Assembly: GCA_028565635.1 (NCBI GenBank) | Contig: JAOXYB010051389.1 | Location: forward strand, 1-43,933 | From: Phoronis ovalis | Lineage: Eukaryota; Phoronida; Phoronidae | Direction: 5' to 3' | DNA: 43,933 bases | Part shown: piece by piece, positions 25,001 to 37,000 of the stretch | How the letters are laid out: the number at the start of each line of letters is the position of its first letter | Numbering within the stretch: the first letter of the stretch is position 1 | Notes under the pieces: model-generated | What the model was told of the DNA's origin: nothing | The model's database searches: none | Seen by the model: the letters and a program-made list of their open reading frames with translations, nothing else | Position numbers and translations under genes: made by a program

Positions 25001-28000
25001 TATAGTTTAGTATATAAAGTGAACTTCTTTTTCTTGTCCTGATGAGCTACATCTATAGAGGTGATTTTATTCAATGAATGGTTACTATTCGGATAAATAT
25101 CCCAGCTAGCATTTAGTATGAAAGAATTTTTGGACAGACTGAGAACTGAATGTATGCTGCTATGCTGTGAATGCACTCTGCTTGAAAATACCAGAAGTAA
25201 TCAGTAAAAGTTATCATATATTCCATAACATTAATGTTAATTTGTAATCTTGAAAAAAATGCTGCTGTTACCAGCTGTGCAATGAGATAAAACTATTATA
25301 CAGTCAGAGAATCTAGATCTTGGTAAACTTTTTTCGATTTTCATGGCTGCAGTTCCTTTAGCTACATTATGGCAAGTTATGAAGCATGCATGATGGTAGG
25401 AGCCCAAAATGCTCTTATGCGAATTGTCAGATGCTTTCAGTATATTTTCGCCATCTTAAGTTTTGACCGCCATTTTGTTTTTCAGGCTCGTATTGAAGAA
25501 CTGGAGGAAGAGCTTGAAGCAGAAAGACAGGCTAGAGCTAAGGTAAGATTCAATTTCTATTTCCTAATAGGATTCTTGGGCAATTCATTTAAAATTAAAT
25601 AATAATTTAGTTCATTTCTGATTTACACCATCTGAACCATGATAACCTGTGAAAATAACATGTATTTGTTCACTGTCAGAAAAAGTCCTATAGTTCTTGA
25701 AAGGTTTGGGTTTGTAAAGTAACAAAAGAATATTTATCTGAAATGAATCGTACATAAAAATGCACAACAAATGTAAATACTTCCCATTATCTGGATTTAA
25801 AGTTATGGTGCTGACATTTGTAAAATAAACGTGAAATTGCCATTTAACTGTAGCTGTAGGCTATAGACCCTGAACAGGAATTTTTTTGAAGGTGCATTAG
25901 TTGAATATCCAATTATTAACTCAATTGGAAATGGAACTTGTGTAATTTTAGGCTGTGGTTAAAGTATTTTTGTAAAACTCTAAAACTGCTGCAGAAAAAA
26001 TAAAGGACATTTGAATGTTTTCCACCTTAGTCATAGTTGAAGTGGTATTTAAAACTGAACAGATATTAAATTGCCAATTTAAAGTTCATCCCTGTAAATT
26101 TCAGAACATGAGGAATATTAGTAACCTGACATTCCTTATGTGAGAAGGATGGTGTTTTAAAATCTGTTTATTCTCTCAAAACAATTTCCTTAAGGTATTT
26201 AGAATTGCAAAATCTTTGGTTCTGATCTGTACCAGTAACCTTTACATTTTACTTCTTGATGAATGAAAAAACAAATGTCTTTATTTTTATTTATCTATTT
26301 TTCCTTGAGCACAACCAAATATGTTCATTTCTGTATGCTAGAGTAATGACTCCATTGCTATTAGCAATACAAATACTCATTAGTAGTTTTGCAAAATCCA
26401 TTCTGATTTTATTTTCGGCAGTCCTCAAAGGTTCATTGGCAAATGAAGCTGAAACCCTCATTCTCACCAAGCATGTCAGTGTGCTCCATAAAAAAGTGTA
26501 TACATGTTCCAGGACCAATGATATTATTTATGTAAACCCCAAACATGGATAGATAAAATGTTGATAAATAATACAAGGTTTACATATTAAAGTTCATTGG
26601 TGCCCTGAACAAGTATAATTTTTTTGTGGAGAACACTGCATGTGCAATTCAATTTCTTATAAATTGTAGTAATATTCTTCAATTATTATTTTTAACGACA
26701 TAAGTTCCAATCCTCTCGACTTTCAAAAGCTCTTGAAATGGTTTTAGTGTATCACTTGGTAGTATTGCTCCTTGGCATCGTTACACTACATGCACATTTT
26801 AAAAGGATATTATTGTTATCATTTAGGTTGAGAAGCAGCGTGCTGAACTTTCACGTGAATTGGAGGAATTGGGCGAACGTCTGGAGGAAGCCGGTGGTGC
26901 CACCGCTGCTCAGGTATGTCTCGATTTGTTTTCAAATTAGATATGCACATTGTACATTAAAGTAATGTTTCAAATAAACTTTGGGCAGATTACAAAAAAA
27001 ATATTCTGTTTCATTCTTGAATTAAATATTGCTTACACAACAGATATGAAATTGTGTTGTATGGCAAAAAAATGTTTAAACTGAGTCATCTAATGTTACT
27101 GTTGTCTAGAAATTTATGCTATGGTTACTAGCTATGTATTTGAGAAATATCATTAGTTCATTATTGTAGATAAAAATAACCAGAAGTGTTTACCTAGTGG
27201 CAGTGGTATATTTGTAATTTATAGCATTTTATTGCATTCATTTGGAGCAATAAATAAAGCATTAGCACATGGTATGTCCTGATGTCCCTCTGAATATTTG
27301 GACTTGATAAAAATTCAAAATGTCAATAGTTAATTTATGTGTGACACATCGGTATGACATCATACCACACATATTTCAGATAAGGTATAATTGTTGAAGA
27401 GATCTTTTTGATGTGTTGAGATTACGTTGGTTACCTATATATTTTATTTAAAATTTGGAAAGATCATAGTCTCCAATCAGCCTGATCCTATAATGCCGAT
27501 AGCCAGTTATTTGCTTTAAGTCATCTTAGGATGAGATTCTGATAAGAGGTCCCAAAGGATTCTGCCATAAAATATGGCTATGTCAGTAGCTAGATCAAAA
27601 ATTAGGAATGCCTTGAAATTATCCCGTTCTTACAACGTGAAACACTATCAAAATCACTTTAGAACTGATGAGAATTTGAATATTTCGTACCGACCTCGGA
27701 CAGATTCATTTAAAACCACATCTTTGTTTCTCAAGGATGAGGAGGATGATATGTTATATGCTTGGCAAAAAGAGGTATGGCTTTCAGATATATAATTGGT
27801 AGGGTATAATGGTTATATTAGTTATAGGTTATCTGTTGTGGGTTTATAATGGAGTGTACAGATTAATTTTATCAACTGTATAACCTGCACATGCTCCTTT
27901 TGCTAAAAATTTATTTCTCAAGAACTTCTGCAAAAAGCTGAAGCGAATTATTCATTTTTAAAAATAATGTTTGCTATAAACTTTTTGTTTGTAAAAAAAA

Positions 28001-31000
28001 CAAGTTACAACCTAGGAAAACGATTCAATAAAATTCTATTTAGCATAGTTCCTCATATTTCGATATTAAATGAAAAAGTGTTTAAGAAGCTTACAATTGA
28101 GAATAGCTATTTTATCATCATTTGTATTATTCTTATCTCATAGAACTTAGACTATCATTGAGTAGAGTTGAGCAGTTTATTGGAGTAGGAGCCATGGCAC
28201 CAAGATGTTGCCGATAAAATGTCAGCGAATTTAATTTGCTTGTAAACCAAACACTGTTACTTCAGGTGTATCTATTTTGTTTGTTTATCCTGATAATGAG
28301 ACACCATCTTCGTGTAATAATACTTGGCATCTTGTTTTGCTTTGTCAGACATGTTTTCCACGAAAATGTGATAAAAATATTCCAGGATCATTATGTAAAC
28401 TTCAAATAATTATGTATACTAACATTTTATTTAGTCATGCACTGTGTTTGTGCTAGGAAAAATGTAGGCATCCCAAATAAGTATATTGTTTTTGTAGAAA
28501 TTAAGTCTAGTCTTCTTTGCATTATGTCCGCTGAACCTTGATTAAACACTGATCCTGATCTTGATAAGAATTTATAGTCAGTTGCTGATAACCCCGGTGG
28601 TATATTGACAAAGCTATATGCTATATAGATATTACATCTCAGTGGGGGCTGTTACATGCTTCATGAAACGTTCCTATAATATTGCAAAAGTACAAGTGAT
28701 CTGGTTTTAAGATTTTTATAGATTGGATTGATTAGTGTTAGTTTTTGACCATGAAGCGTATTTAAGTATGTGAAATAATTAGATTAAAGATAGGAGATAT
28801 TAAAATGAGATGGCCGTCAATGGACATAATAGTAACAGTGGTAGAAAAGTTAGTGTTGGGTCGGTATCCAATGGACATAGTAGTAGAAAGCTCAGTGTGG
28901 GATCCTCATCTGGAGAACCAGATAATTGGGAATGGGATAACTGGGATGATATATGTTCAGAACTACAGGTTAGAATTACATCCAACTTTGTTTTCAATCT
29001 AGTGTGGAAGTGCTAAACCACACCTATAATTGGAAGCCATGTTGAAAAGTTTACGTTTCTGTGATGTGTAAGTTTGTTTCATTTTTTTTATTGTTTGAAG
29101 GCTTGTTTGATATATGTTTCCATTCATTGACACTTGTCTTCTGTCTTTAATAGCTTGACTTAAACAAAAAACGTGAGCAGGAAGTGCAGAAACTTCGTCG
29201 TGACTTGGAAGAAAATTCTATGCAACATGAGGCTCAAATTGCACAGCTTCGTAAAAAACAACAAGACCAATCCAACGAACTTTCAGAAACGATTGACTCA
29301 TTACAGAAAGCCAAGTCAAAGTTAGTGTCACCAGATTTTCTTTTCATCTCGCACTAAAAAATAAATTCTAAGATTGCTAAGAAAGATCTCCCGACTACAA
29401 AGTTTTAAGAAAATTCAGCCTTCAGAAAACCTGTGATGGCTTTCGTCAGCAATTTTAATAATGGCAAATGATCAAAAGCTGTTAATTAAATTATTAAAAT
29501 ATTGTGATTCTAATTATCAATTACAAGCTATGAGACAATTGTTTACAAACATTTTTCTCAGGCTTAAGGTGGCTTTGATTATTATCAGTTTGAACATCAC
29601 TATACAAATTCAAATTATGTAAAGTAAGAATAAACGAAAACAATTTGTTTTATAACTTGTCGTGTATTGAACCTTTAAACCTGTGATTTGTGCTTATCTG
29701 AGTGATGCTTTTCATATCTTCTAAATTTCATTATCATATGTTATGTAATAGCAATAATTTCTCTGGTGTTTGGCATCTCTGTAAATATCATGTAACAGCT
29801 AAGAAGATTAGTGATTTCCACAAGTGACTTCATAATAGCTCTTTGAAAATTTAATCAAGGATTGTGCAATCTTCCGAAAAATTACATTTTTTGATTTTTC
29901 CATTGTCCATGGCATGTAAAAAAAACAAATCCAAAATGTTGTCCCCTAGGGTGTTATTTTAGAATCGCATTGCAATAAAAACTTTACCACATTATTTGTC
30001 AGTAAAGTCCTTGTAAATGCTGGATGGCAGTCGAAACATTGAAAGGTTTACACTGCTGAAAAATGGTATCAGTATTTAAATATGACTAAATATAAGTCAC
30101 ACAGTTGAAAAAAGTATAATTTATCATCACTTTAGACAATTTGAGTAAAAAAACTCATGCTCATGATACAAACTTCATTATTCAAACGGAGTCCAGTCTA
30201 CTTGTGGAGACGACTAAATAATGTTGAAAAGATGTCTAACCAGTGTTTAACATAATGCATGATTTCCTTGTAATAAACTCCTTGATAATTTTTAGGTTCT
30301 CCCTGCAATAAACCATCACATGATGAGAAAAGATCCCAAATCATCTTACAACTTTATGTATTAACAAATATTTTGATACAACAAATGTGAATTTTCAATG
30401 ATTTGTTGAAATCTGATGATCACATCTGTTGTAGAAGAGTAGCGTTTTCTCTGCTGGCTTTATTACGTGTTGCGTTTCCACATAACGTGGTCCTAAGTGT
30501 TGTCATGACTACTGTTGGTATTGATATGCGATTTTGTTGTGTTGTTAGATTCATATAATGAAGAGTAATATAGTGTCTAGAAGTTGTAATTGCCGAGTAT
30601 AATTCTCCTCATAGTCGCATATTGATGCAATCAGTAATAAGTTCCTCTTTGCTGTGTACCGCCTACTGTATGATTGGGTTTATCCTTACCATAATTACCA
30701 TGGTGAGACAACCATCTGGTTGTTTCAAACCTTTAACTAGCATGAATGGTCAACAGATCTGTATTGTTAAGTGTCCTAGATCCACTTCTGACCACACTTC
30801 GTGTAACCACTGTTGTCTTATCCTTTATGTGTAACAATGGTAAGGAAGGAGTCTTAACACTTAACATTTATTCTGTCAGTATTGCATTAGAGTGTTAAAA
30901 CTGAGAATGAAAAACTTCAAAGAATTGTCACCTTTTTCCATATATTGGAGAACTTGTATAAATTTGTCTTAAAAAAGGGAAATTTAAGGCACTTATGCAA

Positions 31001-34000
31001 CCTTTTCAATCTGCTGTGCCTCGTTAATCGCTTTAAAGAGTTTTCATAATACTGTGTGGAAAAATGTGACATTGATTGATAGATGAATGCTTTGCTTTAA
31101 ATACAAAAATAGAACAAAAACTCTTTGTTTTGTTTTGGTGGCTTGCTTTCTTTGTGCTAAAACATTTGGCTATTACAGAGTTGACAAGGAGAAGAACCAA
31201 CTTCGTGGTGAATATGACGACTTGCAGTCTCAACTTGAACATGTCCTCAAGGGCAAGGTAATAGTTGGTTGTGGTAATGATGACACCTTGGTCACTATGC
31301 TCAGTTATATGTACTCAGAATGCCGCCTGGGTTTTATATGCACTCATTGCTGTTTATAGCTAGCGCCACCAATACTACCTTCATTTTACCTTGAATTTCT
31401 CTTTGTTAAATTTTTAAGAGATTGGAATCTGGAACTGTGGAGCTATATGATACCTTCATAATACTACATTTTGTCACAACAGATAGACAAAAAGCAGATC
31501 AAACCCTAACCAACAGAACAACTCTTTCAAAAATTCTGTATCTGTCTGTGAAATTAGACATTGTATGCACTCCGGTGGTTCACTCTGAATGCAGATAATC
31601 TGAGCATGTTGGTGTTGCCCTTTTCCCATAATGGGTTCACCCTGTACTGTACACCCTAGGGTTTGTTGTATGATCTCACTAGCATGGAGAGTGTCTTGCT
31701 ATCATTACAGAGCAGAGAAAGAACGTAACCAACTGTCGGTGGAAGTTGAAGATTTGCTAAGTAATTTGGAAACTCTTGAAAAGTCAAAGGTATCCTGCGA
31801 AAAGATATAGATTAATGCTAGCTTCAGTCACCTTGCTGCTTTAATCATCCAGATATTGCTTATTCCTACATAGTGAATCAATGTTAATTTTCCCTTGATC
31901 CTTCTGGCTTTTGTGAATGAAATACATTGTTTAGAACTAAGCAATTTCAGTAAAAGTAAAATCTCTACTTTGATTCTTGTAAATTGCAGTCTTTCGTCAC
32001 TAGTATATAAGTCCATATAAATTAAATGCACAGAGTTTTGTTGATTGGTAGAATTATCTGCAGTTAATTAATTTGCCCAAAACTTTCATTATGTCTGCTA
32101 AACTTCACCATTATTTATTGCATTTAAGTTGCTTATAGATAGCACAAGAACGTGTGTAGATATAAATTTTTTTAGTGGATAATATTGGAGTTGCCAGTTG
32201 TGTTTTCATAATTTCTCTTAAACTTGTCTCACTATATAGCAGTGATGCTTGCACAAAATGAATACATCCATCAATTATTGAAATGCACTCGCATAGTCAT
32301 TTATATAGACGTGTCTGTACGTTCACACTGTATGAAGAATCGGAAACATGTGGCATTGTGGGAGCAGCTTGAGAGGCATCGTCAAGATAGAGCAGAATTT
32401 AAACATAAATTATATTTGTAGAACAATGCTGATAAACTGTCCAAATCTCTGGAACATCAGTTGTCAGAGGTCAGCTCAAAGGTAGATGAACATGCCCGCA
32501 CCATTAATGATCTTAGCTCAGTAAAAGGACGCATGCAGTCTGAAAACTCTGACTTGGCTCGCCAGTTGGAGGAAGCAGAACATAACATCGGCCAATTGAC
32601 AAAAATAAAGAATCAGCTAAATGCACAGCTGGAAGAAGCTAAGAGAAGCTTGGAAGATGAGAGCAGGGTGAGTATATTAAACATGAATATTGAATAACAC
32701 GTAAAAAAAGGTGAAAAAAGCTTTGTTGAAAAAAAAAATGCATTTTGCACAGATTTATAGTTTGTCATTGCAAACAATTTTGAACATGGAGGCACCGCAA
32801 ACTTTTGGAAATGGTTGTCAATTCAAAGATGCTGGAAAATTGAGTGGTTAACCGAAGCATACATACGGCAAAAAAGGATTTTATTATTGCAAAGTAAAAG
32901 GCTTTTGCTACCATGAAACAAACTTATAGATGAACATTTTTGCCTGTTATATTTGTAGACTCGCACCAAATTGTCCGGAGAATGCCGCAATCTTCATGGT
33001 GACCTCGATACCATGCGTGAGCAGTTGGAGGATGAATCGGAGGCCAAGGCAGACGTTATGCGCCAACTTTCAAAGGCTAATGCCGAAGTCCAATCATGGA
33101 GGTAAGCTTTTATGATGTATGAGAATAATTATGTTAGATAGTTTTTCAAATACACCAAATGTTATTTTTTTTAGGTATTGATAATTTTTTAGAATTTGCA
33201 CATATTCTTGAACTGGCCTACCAACGTTTTGTTAGTTGAACTTTTTATTTATTTCTTGTTGCGTACGGGGGATCTATAGCAGAAAATATCTATACATTTT
33301 ACTCATTCAAATCTTTAGAACTAAGTTTGAAAGCGAGGGAATGGCCAGAACAGAGGAACTTGAAGAAGCTAGACGTCGCCTTCAAGCCAAACTGCAAGAA
33401 GCTGAAGCCCAAGTTGAACAATCTATGGCTAAGTGTGCTAACCTTGAGAAAGTTAAGAATCGTCTCCAGGGAGAACTTGAGGATCTGAGTATTGATGTTG
33501 AGAGAGTAAGTATTAAAGTGCCAATTTACAATTTGATAGTATGTAGATCGTGGAGGCATTCAAATATTGAGATATCTATACTGCTAAACGAACGGAGTTG
33601 ATTTTTTTTCACCAATCATGCGTCTAGGTTCGCACCATCCGTATGTAACCTTGTCTGGTAGGTTACTTGCGTTCTCATTTTCAGCAGTTTTTACTGTCGG
33701 CGTCGTATATTCCATGCCGGCTGCATAGTTGTATGTTAAATGCCTTCTCAGTGATGGTTCCTATCGTTTAGCCTAGAAACTAATTTCTGTGCCATAATTC
33801 CTAATCTATATGAGGACCATGAGACATAACTCCTAATCTATATAAGGACCATTTCTAGGTAGATTAATAATTGCTCCTCATTCCGGGATTTGTACTAGTT
33901 ATAACACCACAAATTGGGAACCAAAGATAAGTTGTAAAAAAAAATCAAATAAAAATTCTCCTTGTGTTAATTTTGCAGGCAAACACCACTGCTGCAAATC

Positions 34001-37000
34001 TCGAGAAGAAACAGAAAGCATTCGACCGTCTCATGGCTGAATGGGAACAAAAATACAGAGATCTTCAAATCGAGCTTGAGAACTCACAGAGAGAGTCCCG
34101 CAGCTATTCTGCTGAAGTCTTCAAACTTAAATCCAGCATTGAAGAAACCCATGACCAGATGGAAGCCCTTCGTAGAGAGAACAAGAACTTGGCTGGTGTG
34201 TATCTGAATGAAAATGCAACTTCGTGTATCAGTTCGAAAAGCTATTAATATTGACTTTTTAGAAAATAAAACTTGTGTTTATGAATTTGCATAATATTAT
34301 GTATACAACATTGATGAATAGTGGAAATTCTGAAAAAAAGGTTATCTATTTTTATAATGGGACTTTATGATGTTAATAGTGGAATACAGGTACGAAGTGT
34401 GTCCAAAAATTCTGTCTGTATTTTCCAAGTGACAAAGACTTAATAGATGATACCCTGTAAGTGATCTTTGTTTTGGATAACAACTTGGTATCTTATTTTA
34501 GATGAGATCCACGATCTGACCGATCAACTCAGTGAGGGAGGACGTAGCTCTCACGAATTGGAAAAACTTCGTAAACGTTTGGAGATGGAAAAGGAAGAGC
34601 TCCAGTCTGCTCTCGAGGAGGCTGAGGCGGCTCTTGAACAAGAAGAGGCTAAAGTTATGCGTGCTCAACTGGAACTGTCTCAGGTCCGCCAAGAGATTGA
34701 TCGCAGATTGTCTGAAAAGGAAGATGAGTTCGAGAACACAAGGTTTGTTTTTTTGGTGTCATGAATTTTCAGGGACGTACTTCAGACATTCTAGGCCATT
34801 TTCATTATCACTTCGCTTGTTTGAATGAAAGTATCTCATTGCTGTAGCTTTAGGAAAGTAGTACATAGTTTCACTTCCGTGCAGTCATTGATTGAACTGT
34901 TTCCTTTTATGTTCTAGAAAGAATCACCAACGTGCACTGGACTCCATGCAAGCAAGTTTGGAAGCCGAGTCCAAGGGTAAATCTGAAGCCATGCGCATGA
35001 AGAAGAAATTAGAACAAGATATTAACGAGCTTGAAGTACAGTTAGATGCTTCTAACAGAATAAGAGCTGAAGCTGAAAAGAACGCTAAGAAATTCTCTCA
35101 ACAATGTAATGTAAGTATAAACAAGACAGCGTATGTTGAGCTTCTTGAAAGTTGAATTTCTTAATTTTGCATTGTCTGGACAAATCAGAAAAGAATGTAT
35201 GCCTTTGAACCATATTATAAACTTTTCAAAATTAACTGGTTCGTGCAGAAAGTCATTGTTCTGAGGCACACCATTCCAGTGGAGATATTGAAATGTATTT
35301 TTTTAAAGTTCAAAGGGTATGTGGATACGTTCCTGCATCTTTCTCCATATGGCACTTACATAATCATAATCTTCATTGTTTCTCAGGAAATGCGTATGCA
35401 AGTTGAAGATGAACAACGCCAACGTGAAGAAATCCGTGAGAACCTTAACATGAATGAACGCCGTTGCAATATGCTCCAAGGTGAATGTGAAGAAATCCGT
35501 ATGGCTCTTGAACAAGCAGAACGTGCACGCAAGGCTGCAGAGGGTGAACTCCATGAAGCTGCTGAACGTGTCTCAGAATTGTCCACATCAGCTGCTTCTA
35601 TGGCTAGTATCAAGAGGAAACTTGAGAGCGATATATCTTCCATGCAGGCAGATCTAGATGAAAGCGTTAATGAACTAAGATCTGCTGATGAACGCGCTAA
35701 GAAAGCCATGATTGATGCTGCCCGATTGGCTGAGGAACTCCGCCAAGAACAAGAACACAACCAACACGTTGAGAAACTGCGCAAACAGCTTGAGACTCAA
35801 CTTAAGGAGATGCAGGTTAGATTTTTGATCTTTGTGTATAGTTGTGTTTTCGTTGCTATTTAAAAATACAATCAAATCAGAAACCCAAGTTTTCCTCAAC
35901 ATATTGTAATATGCATGATTTCAATTCAGAATCTGTTCTGTGAACTAGGTTCGTCTTGATGAAGCTGAGGCCTCTGCCATGAAGGGTGGCAAGAGAGCTC
36001 TTGCAAAACTTGAAGAGAAAGTACGTGCCCTTGAAGCCGAGCTAGATGCAGAACAACGTCGTCATTCTGAATCTGTCAAGAATTCCCGTAAAGCTGATCG
36101 TCGTCTCAAGGAACTGTCCTTCCAAGCTGATGAAGATCGTAAGAACACTGAACGTCTGCAGGATCTGATTGATAAACTACAGCAGAAGATCAAGACGTAC
36201 AAACGCCAAGTTGAGGAAGCCGTAAGTCGCGACATTTTCTTGTGATGTACTATACTTTTAACTCACAATTCTCCAATTCTACACTTAAATGAATCTGCTC
36301 GAGTCTAAGTATTTCATCAGGCCATACATGTACAAATGCTCACTTGGAGAAAACGTCTTACAATACCTATTTTAATTTGTGATAAGTTTTTATCACAAAT
36401 AACAGCATTCAGTTTTTTTTCAGAATAATGCATAGTTACTTCTCCTTCTGAACAGAATTGTCTTGCATACATTCACCAAAGAAACTTTCTCTTTTAAAAA
36501 AGCTAATTCCGGAAAAGTCTGTTATAAATCTATGTGAGAATGTTTGCTAATGAATTTTATGTATTGAACTTGCAGGAAGAGATTGCAGCTGTCAACCTAG
36601 CTAAGTACCGCAAGGTACAACATGAACTGGAAGACTCGGAAGAACGTGCTGACCAGGCTGAGAACTCATTGGCTAAACTGCGTGCTAAAAACCGCAGCTC
36701 TGTCTCTCTTGGACGTACCACTGTTAGCTCCGGAGTAAGTTTGATTACACAATAGTGAAAGATTTTTAATGTCATTTCCAACTTCTGTTATGCTCTCTAT
36801 ATGTTGGCTATACTCTGTCTCTAGCCAAGCAGTAGGCACAGAATGTGCGTCCTCTATTTCTTTCGCATTTTTCTACTGATTTTCAAAGCCGTTTAGAAAA
36901 AACATTTGTCGCGAATTTTATTTCTTTTTCTGCAACAAGAAATTTCTATTTTTCTATATCGGATTTCGCAGTTTCATAAATAAAAATGTAGTTGTGAAAG

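Noticed and set aside
25369-25542. ATG at 25369 reads in frame through the acceptor into exon w22, giving a possible unspliced alternative start
   Set aside because: It would need transcription to begin in the 3' end of the intron and the splice site to be ignored; the peptide is Cys/Phe-rich with no coiled coil, and the frame is probably open by chance.
26256-26552. 98-codon hydrophobic open frame in intron w22-w23
   Set aside because: No fitting donor or phase, low complexity, and an antisense frame of similar quality overlaps it.
30622-30834. 70-codon open frame in the long intron w24-w25A, considered as a fifth first exon
   Set aside because: No phase-0 or phase-2 donor at a suitable end, and composition (Cys, Ile) unlike F1-F4.
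32224-32421. Open frame with coiled-coil-like end ([19 protein letters not shown]) directly before exon w26
   Set aside because: It ends in the TAG of the acceptor and has no usable donor in the right phase, so it cannot join the rod.
35383-35784. 133-codon open frame on the minus strand
   Set aside because: Exact antisense shadow of rod exon w32; its Ser/Arg richness reflects the complement of Glu/Ala codons.
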